DNA of 64,000 bases from JAWXCE01 sp034440495 (GTDB lineage: Bacteria; Pseudomonadota; Alphaproteobacteria; Rhizobiales; Rhodomicrobiaceae), in assembly GCA_034440495.1 (NCBI GenBank), contig JAWXCE010000054.1, forward strand, positions 1 through 64,000. The letters run 5' to 3'. The notes under the pieces are model-generated. The model had not been told where the DNA came from, did no database searches, and saw nothing but the letters and a program-made list of their open reading frames with translations. This document shows, piece after piece, positions 26,619-34,764 of this stretch. The position numbers and the translations under genes were made by a program. Positions within the stretch are counted from its first letter, which is position 1, and each line of letters starts with the position of its first letter.

Positions 26619-26972
26619 ATGGCTTACATCGATGGATTTCTGCTTGCGGTGCCGGACGCCAACCGCGACGCGTATGTGAAGCTCGCCGAGTTGGCGGCGG
26701 GCGTGTTCAAGGAGCACGGCGCGCTCGAAGTGGTCGAAGCCTGGGGCGACGACGTGCCTGAGGGCAAGCTTACCTCGTTCCCCATGGCGGTGAAGCTCGA
26801 GGAGGGCGAGAGGGTCGTGTTCTCGTGGATACGGTGGCCATCGCGCGCCGCCCGCGACGAGGGCATGAAAAAGGCGATGGAGGACCCGCGCATGAAGCCG
26901 AACATGGACGCCATGCCATTTAACACAAAGCGCATGATCTTCGGCGGTTTCGAGGTTATTGTGGAGCGCTAA
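26619..26972 (+). CDS. DUF1428 family protein
   Basis: This protein of about 117 residues belongs to DUF1428, small dimeric alpha/beta-barrel (ferredoxin-like) proteins of unknown function. It has MAYIDGFLLAVPDANRDAY at the start, EHGALEVVEAWGDDVPEGK, the FSWIRWPS segment and DPRMKP...MPF...RMIFGGFE. The ATG at 26619 is better spaced from AGGGAG than the one at 26613. Its 3' end overlaps the convergent MerR remnant by four bases. Confidence 0.85.
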   Translation: MAYIDGFLLAVPDANRDAYVKLAELAAGVFKEHGALEVVEAWGDDVPEGKLTSFPMAVKLEEGERVVFSWIRWPSRAARDEGMKKAMEDPRMKPNMDAMPFNTKRMIFGGFEVIVER

Positions 26973-27299
26973 CTCTGCGCCGCTTGCACGAGGGAGGCGA
27001 CAATCGGGCACGCGGCTTGTTTGCCCGGCGTGCATGCGCTCACCAGGCCCTTCAGCGCCGCCACCAGCTTTTTCAACTCGGCGATTTTGCGGCAACGCCA
27101 GCAGCGCATGAATATCCTGCACCTTGAAGCCAAGGATGCGGCAATTGCGGATGTAGCGGAGCTGGCTTGCGTGCGAAGCCTCGTAAACGCGCCGTCCGCC
27201 CCCGGTGCGCGCGGGCGCCGCCATTAACCCGATGCGCTCATAATAGCGGATGGTCTCGATGTTTACGCCAGTCTCCGCCGATAAGTCGCCAATTTGCAT
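26969..27299 (-). pseudogene. MerR-family regulator, internally deleted and frameshifted
   Basis: The N-terminus is a clear MerR helix-turn-helix with wing: MQIGDLSAETGVNIETIRYY, then RVYEASHASQLRYIRNCRIL and FKVQDIHALLAL. Around 27095 the frame is lost. The natural C-terminus (KIAELKKLVAALKGLVSACT, then GKQAACPIVASLVQ) continues in another frame to a stop at 26969-26971. The usual linker of some 20 residues between the two parts is missing, so a small deletion probably removed it. CxxC-like Cys residues in the tail suggest a metal- or thiol-sensing type. As read, the protein cannot dimerise normally. Confidence 0.72.
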
Positions 27300-27319
27300 C
27301 GCCGCTGTTGTCCATCACG

Positions 27320-27350
27320 AATTTTGGCCTTGCTCCTGTAGCCGGTACAA
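27320..27350 (-). promoter_or_regulatory. possible MerR-type promoter with 19-bp spacer
   Basis: On the minus strand TTGTAC (27345-27350) and AAAATT (27320-27325) are separated by exactly 19 bp containing an imperfect dyad (TGTACCGGCTACAGG). Overlong 19-20-bp spacers are characteristic of MerR-controlled promoters. It lies just upstream of the merR remnant, as expected for autoregulation. Confidence 0.3.
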
Positions 27351-27489
27351 ATCGTAGCGTCCATTTGCGCCGATCACAATGGCGCGTCGTTCACACTTCA
27401 GAGAGACTTTCATGATTACGAAATCACACTCGCAGCATTCGGGACGGCTGCTTGTGCCGCTTGCCCGCTCTGCCCATAATAATAACAGG

Positions 27490-27518
27490 CCGCGCCGTGG
27501 AAGCGTTTCCGGGCGCGG
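27490..27518. other. GC-rich hairpin
   Basis: CCGCGCC (27490-27496) pairs with GGCGCGG (27512-27518), with an inner GGAA/TTCC pairing. It has no T run on either side. It lies in the 296-bp gap between the MerR remnant and the FkbM gene and could be an attenuator or terminator remnant. A short ORF (27412-27540) with a weak ribosome site spans it, but its product is not recognised. Confidence 0.4.
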
Positions 27519-27595
27519 CTACCTTTCAATAGCTTGACAGACAAATCGGAGTGTAGGATCGAATTGTTTGTTGTAGTTATTGAAAAGGACAGTTT

Positions 27596-28369
27596 ATGGA
27601 CGCGTCCATAGTTGATAAGCTTTTCAAGTTGCAGCGCCAAAAATATGTTTTTGAAGATATCATCAAGACGACATATCAAGCGGTGCTTAATCATGGGGAC
27701 GCCGTAGTCGATGGCGGGGCAAATGTTGGCGATCACACGATATCAATGTCTCGATGCGTTGGCCCGGAGGGCTTAGTCATAGCGTTTGAGCCTGTGCCTG
27801 CGACGGTTGAAAAACTGCAAAAAAATATTGATGCCGCCGGATGTTCGAACACGACTATTCATACCAAAGCCTTGGGCGCTGTACCAGGCCGGGCCAACTT
27901 TGTTTGGGTCGAAAATCGTGCGACGAGAAGCTCGCTTAAGACGCCAAATTTGACCGGAGACGAGCGCGTATCCACTATCGACGTTGATATCGTCACGCTT
28001 GACGATATTTTATTGGATCAGAAGCGGCACGTGACGTTTATAAAACTCGATCTTGAAGGTGGCGAATTTGACTGCTTTAGAGGCGCGCGCACAACGTTAG
28101 CCCGGCATAAGCCTGTTGTCGTTTTTGAGAATGGTAGCGCTCAGACAGCCGGGAAATTTAATTACGATAAGGCTGAGTTTTTTGCCCTGTTCAAAAGCCA
28201 AAACTACACGCTGATCGATCTTTTCGGACGGCCTTACGGAGAAGATGCCTGGGGTGCCCGTAATGTTCCTTATTATACGTTTGCCGTTCCAAGCGATGGT
28301 GAGATAAGATACCTTGTGAGCAACGTCGCCGATAAAGCCGCTGCCGATATTGCGCAATCTGATTTATGA
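27596..28369 (+). CDS. FkbM-family methyltransferase
   Basis: This 257-residue SAM-dependent methyltransferase has motif I VVDGGANVGDHTISM (about 38-52), the acidic ribose-binding residue in VIAFEPVP, the family motif VTFIKLDLEGGEFDCFRGA, and KPVVVFENG. FkbM enzymes O-methylate sugars or polyketides, often in surface glycan loci. No glycan genes are adjacent, so its substrate is open. A TTGACA box at 27534 precedes it. It overlaps the upstream region of gltX, whose true start lies 46 bp after its stop. Its codon use is slightly AT-richer than gltX. Confidence 0.85.
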   Translation: MDASIVDKLFKLQRQKYVFEDIIKTTYQAVLNHGDAVVDGGANVGDHTISMSRCVGPEGLVIAFEPVPATVEKLQKNIDAAGCSNTTIHTKALGAVPGRANFVWVENRATRSSLKTPNLTGDERVSTIDVDIVTLDDILLDQKRHVTFIKLDLEGGEFDCFRGARTTLARHKPVVVFENGSAQTAGKFNYDKAEFFALFKSQNYTLIDLFGRPYGEDAWGARNVPYYTFAVPSDGEIRYLVSNVADKAAADIAQSDL

Positions 28370-28415
28370 CAGACGACCTCTTTGCGACACCCAAAATCAA
28401 AAGCGACTTCATTTG

Positions 28416-29753
28416 ATGACCTCCATTAAGGTCCGCTTTGCGCCCAGCCCGACGGGCCGTCTCCACATTGGCAATATTCGCCCTGCGCTGCTCAACTGGC
28501 TGTTCGCACGCCGTGAGGGCGGGCATTACCTGCTGCGCTTCGACGACACCGATCTGGAGCGCTCCAAGGAGGAATATGTCGAGGGCATCCGCGAGGATTT
28601 GTCCTGGCTATGCCTCACCTGGGATGCGGAAGAGCGCCAGTCGCGGCGCGGCGAGCGTTATGCGGAGGCCGCCGCCGCGCTGAAGGCCGCAGGTCGGCTT
28701 TACCCATGCTATGAGACGCAGGACGAGCTGGATCGCCGTCGCAAGCGTCAGGTCGCGCTGAAGCAGCCGCCGGTTTACGACCGCGCCGCGCTCAAACTCA
28801 CAGATGCAGATCGCGCCGCGCTGGAGGCCGATGGCCGCAAGCCGTACTGGCGCTTTATGCTCGAAGGCGGGGCCGAGTGGGATGACCAGATTCGCGGCTA
28901 TCAGCGCATCGAGGCGTCCGCCGTGTCCGACCCGGTGCTTGTGCGCGAGGATGGCACCGCGCTCTATACGTTCACAAGCGTGGTGGACGACATGGATTTC
29001 GCCATCACGCACATTATCCGTGGCGAGGATCATGTGACGAACACCGCCGTGCAACTCCAGATTTTCGAGGCGATGGACGCCAAGCCGCCGGTATTCGCCC
29101 ACCATAACCTGCTGATCGGCGCGGATGGCGGCGCGCTGTCCAAACGGCTCGGCTCGCTGTCCGTGCGCTCGTTCCGCGAGGAGGGGCTGGAGCCGATGGC
29201 GGTAGTTGCGCACTCTGCGCTCATCGGCACCTCTGACGCGGTCGCGCCGCATCACAACCTCGAAAGCCTGTCGGCGCTGTTCGACCTGAAGAAAATCTCC
29301 CGCGCCCCCGCCCGCTTCGACATGGAAGAACTGCGCGGCCTCAACGCCAAGCTGCTGCACGAGACGCCATTCGCGGCGGTGAAAAAGCGGCTGGCGGCGC
29401 TCAAAATCAAGGACGCCGAGGCGTTCTGGAACGCAGTGCGGCCAAACCTCTCCACCTTCGCCGATGTGCAAACATGGTGGGCGGTGGTGAACGGGCCTGT
29501 CTCGCCGGTGATCAAGGGCGAGAAATTCTGTAACATCGCCCGCGACTTGCTGCCTGAGGAGCCGTGGGATGAAAATACGTGGGGTGTTTGGAGCAACGCC
29601 GTGAAGACGGCGACAGGCGCTAAAGGCCGGGACCTTTTTCACCCGTTGCGGCTCGCTCTGACAGGGCTGGAGAAAGGCCCGGAGCTAAAATTCCTGCTTC
29701 CCCTCATTCGGCGCAAGAAAGCGCAAGCTCGTCTTGCCGGTAATCCCGCTTGA
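28416..29753 (+). CDS. gltX: glutamyl-tRNA synthetase
   Basis: This class I aminoacyl-tRNA synthetase of about 445 residues has the HIGH-equivalent HIGN at residues 17-20 (RFAPSPTGRLHIGN). The Glu/ATP site segments FDDTDLERS and the KMSKS-equivalent LSKRLGSLSVRS follow, then a helical anticodon-binding domain. It charges tRNA-Glu (and in many alphaproteobacteria tRNA-Gln, later amidated by GatCAB). Its length fits the shorter of the two GltX paralogues common in this class, so a second copy may exist elsewhere. The start ATG at 28416 gives the canonical N-terminus; upstream in-frame sequence is not family-like. Confidence 0.95.
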   Translation: MTSIKVRFAPSPTGRLHIGNIRPALLNWLFARREGGHYLLRFDDTDLERSKEEYVEGIREDLSWLCLTWDAEERQSRRGERYAEAAAALKAAGRLYPCYETQDELDRRRKRQVALKQPPVYDRAALKLTDADRAALEADGRKPYWRFMLEGGAEWDDQIRGYQRIEASAVSDPVLVREDGTALYTFTSVVDDMDFAITHIIRGEDHVTNTAVQLQIFEAMDAKPPVFAHHNLLIGADGGALSKRLGSLSVRSFREEGLEPMAVVAHSALIGTSDAVAPHHNLESLSALFDLKKISRAPARFDMEELRGLNAKLLHETPFAAVKKRLAALKIKDAEAFWNAVRPNLSTFADVQTWWAVVNGPVSPVIKGEKFCNIARDLLPEEPWDENTWGVWSNAVKTATGAKGRDLFHPLRLALTGLEKGPELKFLLPLIRRKKAQARLAGNPA

Positions 29754-29860
29754 TCCATAAAATTTTGCACAGCAATATTTTTCGCGGTAAAATCCATTGA
29801 AGTGGAAAACGCGGCGGAAACGAGTTATGAATATGGCGGAGTTTGAGGCTTCGCGTGCTT

Positions 29861-30631
29861 ATGATTTATAAAAATCGCAGATTCCGGCATATCATCCCCC
29901 TGAGGGGTTATTTACGGCCATTGTGCGCGGTGATCGCCTTGGCATGCACGACCATGACAAGCTTTCCAATCGCCGCCGAAGATTTGCCACCTGTTCAGAG
30001 CGAAGGCCTAACGCCCGATCAGTCGATCTGGTACGCCATGTCGCTGGAAGATCGTAACTGGCTGCAACGCCTTGTTACAAACGGCGCCAACCTCAACACC
30101 ATCGAACCGCTATCCGGCATGACGCCACTGATGGCGGCTGAAACCTACGAACTTGCCTTGATTCTTGTGCAGGGCGGCGCCAACGTCGCGTCGCGTGATG
30201 TTTACGGTCGCACCCCGCTGCATTATGCTGTGCAGATGCGCGATGCAGAACGCATCATTCCGCTCTTCATTGGACGTGGCGCAGACGCGAACGCTCAAGC
30301 TGAGGATGGCCTTCGCACGACGCCACTGCTGGCCGTCATTGAGCACTCCTTCGACGATCCCGACAAAAAGCACGCGATCAAAATCATTCGGTTGCTGGTG
30401 TCGTTGGGAGCGCAACCGGACATGAAAAGTCATGACGGTCAAACGGCGTTGAGCATAGCGGCAACGCGCGGGGACGCGTCTCTGGTCAGCGCATTGATTG
30501 AGTTGGGCGCCGACCCAGCAGCGCGCGTAACGGGCGGCGAAACTCTACTTGACCGCGCTCGCAAACGTGGCGAGCCAGATATTGTCGCTGTGCTCAGTCG
30601 CGCCCTCGCGAGCAAACGCCGGGCTCAATAA
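29861..30631 (+). CDS. ankyrin-repeat protein with signal peptide
   Basis: This protein of about 256 residues has an N-terminal basic stretch, a hydrophobic signal segment (LCAVIALACTTMTSFPIAA) and then five or so ankyrin repeats. Repeat cores are SGMTPLMAAETYELALILVQ, YGRTPLHYAVQMRDAERIIP, a degenerate one around LRTTPLLAVIEHS, DGQTALSIAATRGDASLVSA and GGETLLDRARKRGEPDIVAV. It is predicted to be periplasmic or exported and to bind a protein partner. The start at ATG 29861 is preferred over TTG 29843. It converges with a GNAT gene 19 bp away. No partner is indicated. Confidence 0.8.
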   Translation: MIYKNRRFRHIIPLRGYLRPLCAVIALACTTMTSFPIAAEDLPPVQSEGLTPDQSIWYAMSLEDRNWLQRLVTNGANLNTIEPLSGMTPLMAAETYELALILVQGGANVASRDVYGRTPLHYAVQMRDAERIIPLFIGRGADANAQAEDGLRTTPLLAVIEHSFDDPDKKHAIKIIRLLVSLGAQPDMKSHDGQTALSIAATRGDASLVSALIELGADPAARVTGGETLLDRARKRGEPDIVAVLSRALASKRRAQ

Positions 30632-30649
30632 CCACGATTTACACGATGT

Positions 30650-31216
30650 TTAATGGTATCCCGCAGGCGAGCGTTGCTGCGCGGCCTTGCGCATGTAGGT
30701 AATTGGCAAATCAACGCCATCGAGCGTCGCGAAAACGCCGTGCGAGGATATGCGATACCCCAAACGCTTATAGAATGCGATGGATGACACGCTGGCGCGC
30801 ACACTGAAATCGAAAAAACCGGCGCGCGACGCCCTGGTTTCTGCGTCAAGCAACAGCATACGGCCTATCCCCGCTCCGACGAACATCGGTCGCACAAAAA
30901 CCTTGCGCAGCCGCGCCGCAGTACCCCGATCGTCCGCGCGGATCCAACCTGCTGTGCCCACGATCTCGCCGCCAATTGTTGCCGCCATCATATGGCTGTT
31001 CAGGATTTCCAGACCGTAATCGGGATGTCTCAGCATATGAATGAAAGCCGCGATCTCCTGTAAGGTGTGATATTCGGCGGAATAAGTTTGAAATGCCGCC
31101 TCGTGCACATAGCGGATCGCGGCGATATCATCGACGGTAACCGCGCGCAACACGGCGACGCGGGACAATTGGAGGGTTGCCAAACAACGAACCTGGAACT
31201 TTATGGCTGAACGCAT
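30650..31216 (-). CDS. GNAT-family N-acetyltransferase
   Basis: This protein of about 188 residues has the GNAT fold. Motif A contains LRKVFVRPMFVGAGIGRMLL (acetyl-CoA pyrophosphate-binding loop V-G-A-G-I-G), and the C-terminal SVSSIAFYKRLGYR is motif B. It transfers an acetyl group to an amine of unknown substrate. The ATG at 31216 (MRSAIKFQV) is chosen; the open frame upstream to 31387 looks non-coding. It is transcribed away from the M48 peptidase gene across a 280-bp gap in which no feature was recognised. Confidence 0.82.
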   Translation of the reverse strand: MRSAIKFQVRCLATLQLSRVAVLRAVTVDDIAAIRYVHEAAFQTYSAEYHTLQEIAAFIHMLRHPDYGLEILNSHMMAATIGGEIVGTAGWIRADDRGTAARLRKVFVRPMFVGAGIGRMLLLDAETRASRAGFFDFSVRASVSSIAFYKRLGYRISSHGVFATLDGVDLPITYMRKAAQQRSPAGYH

Positions 31217-31496
31217 TAACATGAGAGTCAGAGTCTGCGGCAATCTTGTCCAAATTCGGCATTGCGTTCGGAAAGCTGTGCAAAACTCAACGACGCTTAC
31301 GTTCTTCGGACGTCGCTGTGAATCATGAGAATTTGATCGCCCAAAGTACTCGAAAAACTCGTTGCAAACTCTGGCGATGAAAGTCACGGTATCGCCCCAT
31401 TCAAACGGTTGGTATAAGTAAATAAATGAGCACTAAGCATTAACGATGTCCGTCCAACTTGTATTAAGACGGCTGCAACGCGATAAAGACGCTGAA

Positions 31497-32888
31497 ATGA
31501 AAGCTCCTTTCTCCTCCAGATTCACTGTTACAGTCGCAGCGCTTTCCGTGTTTGTGGCTTCCTCGACCCTGAAGCCGTCTGCTGTTCTGGCTCAGGGCGG
31601 CATACGCGACGCCGAAATCGAAGCGCTTATCGCCGATTATTCGAACCCGATTCTGCGCGCCGCAGGTCTTGGCTCGCAGAACATTCGCATCCACCTGATT
31701 AACGACAGGTCGTTTAACGCTTTCGTGGTCGATGGGCAGAACATGTTTCTGCATGTCGGCTCAATCATGAAATCGTCGACGCCTAATCAGTTGATAGGCG
31801 TAATCGCGCACGAGGCGGGCCACATCGAGGGCAGCCACATCTCGCGTATGCAAACGCAGATTGCCCGCGCGCAAACCGCGGCGCTGTTCTTTCAGTTGCT
31901 AGGCATAGCGTCGATGGCGGCGGGCGCTTTCGGTGGCGGCGGCAACGATCTGGCTGAAGGCGGCGCGGCGATCATGTACGGCGGGCAGTCCGCCGCCATG
32001 CGATCATTTCTGAACTACAAGCGCGCAGAGGAGTCCGCCGCCGACCAGGCAGCAGTGAGATACCTAAACGTCACGAAACAATCATCGCGCGGCATGATTG
32101 AAACGTTCAAGCTGTTCCTGGAGCAGTCTTCAACCGCCGGACGCGGTGTTGACCCCTATGCCCAGACCCATCCGCTGCCGCAAGAGCGTATAGCCTCCTT
32201 GCAACAGCTTGCAGTCACCAGCCCGTATTTCGGGCAAAAGGATTCGCCTGATCTCCAGTTGCGCCACGACATGGTGCGGGCCAAGCTCGACGCTTTCATT
32301 AACAAGAAAAACCGGGCGGTGGTTTTCCGGGACTATCCAGACAGCAACCAGGGTTTGCCCGCTCGGTACGCGCGCTCCATCGCGACGTGTTATTCGCAAG
32401 GTAGCCGCGCCGCACTTCCGCTTATCGATCAATTGATAGCCGCCCAGCCCAATAATGCTTATTTTCACGAGTTTAAAGGGCAATGCCTTATGGAAGAGGG
32501 TGGCTCGATGAATGAGGCTATCCCGCCTTTGCGCACCGCCGTGAAGCTGGCCCCGAGAGCCAGCCTTATTCGTGTGCTGCTCGCACAGGCGCTTCTGGCC
32601 AGCAACAACAACGCCGTGCTCAACGAGGCCGTCGAAAACCTCAAGCTCGCCCTCGTCAACGAGACCACCAACGCAGCGGCTTTCACGCAACTTGCGAACG
32701 CCTATGCGAGACTGAACAAGCAGGCCGACGCCGAACTAGCCACCGCGAACGCCTATTTCCACCGGGGACGTTTCACCGATGCGAAAATGCAGGCAAAACG
32801 GGCACAGGCGGGTTTTCCGCTCGGCTCGCCAAACTGGCTAAAAGCCGATGACATCATAAACTTCCAACCACCAAAGCGGCGCGGATAA
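31497..32888 (+). CDS. periplasmic M48 metalloprotease with TPR domain (BepA-like)
   Basis: This protein of about 463 residues has a signal peptide (KAPFSSRFTVTVAALSVFVA), then the Zn-peptidase motif HEAGH at 105-109 in IGVIAHEAGHIEGSH. The third zinc ligand lies in ESAADQAAVRYL. A flexible Gly-rich loop and a C-terminal set of TPR helices (about 300-460) follow. BepA-type proteases clear stalled outer-membrane proteins and assist LptD and BAM assembly. It starts the conserved order M48 / DsbA / aroQ / accB / accC. The ATG at 31497 is chosen because it begins a proper signal peptide. Confidence 0.9.
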   Translation: MKAPFSSRFTVTVAALSVFVASSTLKPSAVLAQGGIRDAEIEALIADYSNPILRAAGLGSQNIRIHLINDRSFNAFVVDGQNMFLHVGSIMKSSTPNQLIGVIAHEAGHIEGSHISRMQTQIARAQTAALFFQLLGIASMAAGAFGGGGNDLAEGGAAIMYGGQSAAMRSFLNYKRAEESAADQAAVRYLNVTKQSSRGMIETFKLFLEQSSTAGRGVDPYAQTHPLPQERIASLQQLAVTSPYFGQKDSPDLQLRHDMVRAKLDAFINKKNRAVVFRDYPDSNQGLPARYARSIATCYSQGSRAALPLIDQLIAAQPNNAYFHEFKGQCLMEEGGSMNEAIPPLRTAVKLAPRASLIRVLLAQALLASNNNAVLNEAVENLKLALVNETTNAAAFTQLANAYARLNKQADAELATANAYFHRGRFTDAKMQAKRAQAGFPLGSPNWLKADDIINFQPPKRRG

Positions 32889-32932
32889 ATACATCCGCCG
32901 CACTTATCAGCCCGTTTCCATTGGAGACTTTC

Positions 32933-33694
32933 ATGACTGGAAATACCCGCATTTTCCTCGCATCGGCGGCGATACTGTTCACCTCTGTCGCGGCGCAGCC
33001 AGCGCTCGCGCAAGCGTTTGACGACACGCAGAAGAAGGCCATCGAAACGATTGTGCGTGAGTATCTCCTCGCCAACCCGGAGATTCTTGTCGACGTCAGC
33101 GCCGAGTTGCAGAAGCGAAACGAGGCGAAGCTGGCCGAGCGCCGCAAGCCCATTCTCAAAGCGCTTTTTGCGAAAGAAACGCCTTACAGCGTTGGCAAGG
33201 GCGATGTTACGATCGTTGAATTTTTCGACTATAATTGCCCCGTCTGTCGCAGCGCTTTCGAGGACATCGCAAAATTGATGGAAACGGACAAAAATGTCCG
33301 CGTGGTGTTTGTGGATATGCCGATTTTCCAAGACTCGCCGCCAATCATTCAGGCGTCGCTAGCGTCTGCAAAACAGGGCAAATACTTCGAATATCATCGC
33401 GCCATGCTGGCTCATAAAGGCCGTTTGACCGAGGTGGAGGCGCTGCGGATCGCCAAAGAGGTCGGACTGGATGTCGATCGGTTGAAAACAGACATGAATT
33501 CGCCGGAAATTCAGGCGGCGATGCGCGAAAATCTCAAAATCGCTGAAGACCTTGGCGTGAACGGAACTCCAGCCTTTTTCATTGGCGACGATGATATTGC
33601 GGGCGCGCCGGAAGATGCCCAGCAACTTATCGATATGGTCAATGCGACGCGCAAAAATGGGTGCGGCGTTTGCGGCGATGAGAAAAAGTCCTGA
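32933..33694 (+). CDS. DsbA-family thiol:disulfide oxidoreductase
   Basis: This exported thioredoxin-fold protein has a signal peptide (GNTRIFLASAAILFTSVAAQ), an N-terminal helical dimerisation-like region (FDDTQKKAIETIVREYLL) and the active-site CPVC at 102-105 in FFDYNCPVCRSAF. The cis-Pro loop is NGTPAFFIGDDDI, and a C-terminal extra pair of cysteines (GCGVCGDE) lies in the tail. The long N-terminal extension resembles ScsC/DsbC-like alphaproteobacterial proteins, so it may isomerise or oxidise disulfides. A GGAG site before the ATG at 32933 fixes the start. It lies 44 bp after the M48 gene. Confidence 0.9.
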   Translation: MTGNTRIFLASAAILFTSVAAQPALAQAFDDTQKKAIETIVREYLLANPEILVDVSAELQKRNEAKLAERRKPILKALFAKETPYSVGKGDVTIVEFFDYNCPVCRSAFEDIAKLMETDKNVRVVFVDMPIFQDSPPIIQASLASAKQGKYFEYHRAMLAHKGRLTEVEALRIAKEVGLDVDRLKTDMNSPEIQAAMRENLKIAEDLGVNGTPAFFIGDDDIAGAPEDAQQLIDMVNATRKNGCGVCGDEKKS

Positions 33695-33809
33695 GCGTAA
33701 CTGGCGAAGGCATTTTGCAAAGCCGATAAGACCTGATAGCACATCATAGTGTTAGGCCATGCGGGAGGAAAAACGCCATGGTTGCGCTATATGCTATGAG
33801 TCGGTTGCA

Positions 33810-34274
33810 ATGTCACTTAAGCCTGTCTTTATTCTCAATGGCCCCAATCTGAATTTGCTCGGAACACGCGAGCCGGAAATCTACGGGCGCGAGACGCTGA
33901 CGGATTTGCATGTGCGGTGTCAATCACGTGCCGCCGCGCTCGGGCTTTCTGTCGATTTCAGGCAGAGCAACTCCGAAGGACAACTGATTGATTGGGTTCA
34001 CGAAGCTGGTCGCCACGCCTCGGCTGTCATTTTAAATGCCGGAGCGTATACGCATACCTCGATAGCGCTGCTTGACGCGCTTCAAACTCTTTCTGTTCCG
34101 TGCGTTGAAGTTCATCTCTCGAACATCTATAAGCGCGAGAACTTTCGGCATTTCTCGTTTGTTTCCAAAGCGGCCTGGGGCGTCATCTGCGGTTTCGGGC
34201 CAAAAGGATACGAAGTTGCTCTGGATGTTCTGGCCGATAAACTTCTGGCGCCCGCTTCTCCCGGTAATTCCTGA
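33810..34274 (+). CDS. aroQ: type II 3-dehydroquinate dehydratase
   Basis: This protein of about 154 residues dehydrates 3-dehydroquinate to 3-dehydroshikimate in aromatic amino acid synthesis. Family features are ILNGPNLNLLGTREPEIYG with the catalytic Tyr at 25, FRQSNSEGQLIDWVHEA, ILNAGAYTHTSIALLDA with its catalytic Asn and His, and VEVHLSNIYKRE...FRHFSF. It forms a dodecamer in known members. The ATG at 33810 gives the standard N-terminus. It is followed by accB 25 bp later, the classical alphaproteobacterial aroQ-accB-accC order. Confidence 0.95.
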   Translation: MSLKPVFILNGPNLNLLGTREPEIYGRETLTDLHVRCQSRAAALGLSVDFRQSNSEGQLIDWVHEAGRHASAVILNAGAYTHTSIALLDALQTLSVPCVEVHLSNIYKRENFRHFSFVSKAAWGVICGFGPKGYEVALDVLADKLLAPASPGNS

Positions 34275-34299
34275 TTTAGTTGAGCCTTTAGGATTTTCT

Positions 34300-34752
34300 A
34301 TGACTGATAAAAAGAAGCTCGAAGGGATTGACGAGGATATGATTCGCGGCCTCGCGAACCTTCTCGACGAAACCAATCTGAGTGAAATCGAGATTGAGCA
34401 GAAGGGCATCCGCGTTCGCGTGGCGCGCAATCTCACGGTTGCGGCGTCAATGCCGATGCAGGGCGCATTCGCCGCGCCCGCTCCTATCGCCGCCGCCGCG
34501 GCCGCGCTTGAAAAGCATCCTGGCACATTGACCTCCCCCATGGTCGGCACGGCGTATCGCGCGCCAGAACCAGGCGCCGCCTCTTTCGTTGAGGTTGGGG
34601 CCACGGTGCGGGAAGGGCAGACGCTGCTGATCGTTGAGGCCATGAAAACTATGAACCAGATCGCCGCGCCGCGCGCTGGCAAGATCACCGCTATTTTCGT
34701 TGAGAACGGCCAGCCTGTCGAATATGGCGAACCCCTGTTGATTATCGAATGA
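34300..34752 (+). CDS. accB: biotin carboxyl carrier protein of acetyl-CoA carboxylase
   Basis: This 150-residue BCCP has an N-terminal helical region, an Ala/Pro-rich linker (about 55-72) and the C-terminal lipoyl-like domain (SPMVGTAYRAPEPGA...) with Lys116 in EAMKTMNQI as the biotinylation site. It carries carboxybiotin between biotin carboxylase and carboxyltransferase for malonyl-CoA formation in fatty-acid synthesis. The ATG at 34300 is chosen; a much longer open frame upstream is a shadow of aroQ. It is followed at 12 bp by accC. Confidence 0.95.
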   Translation: MTDKKKLEGIDEDMIRGLANLLDETNLSEIEIEQKGIRVRVARNLTVAASMPMQGAFAAPAPIAAAAAALEKHPGTLTSPMVGTAYRAPEPGAASFVEVGATVREGQTLLIVEAMKTMNQIAAPRAGKITAIFVENGQPVEYGEPLLIIE

Positions 34753-34764
34753 GGCGCCTGGCCC

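Noticed and set aside
27412..27540. Short ORF divergent from the MerR remnant as a metal-transport target
   Set aside because: The predicted peptide has no membrane helix or Cys motif and contains a hairpin; it looks non-coding.
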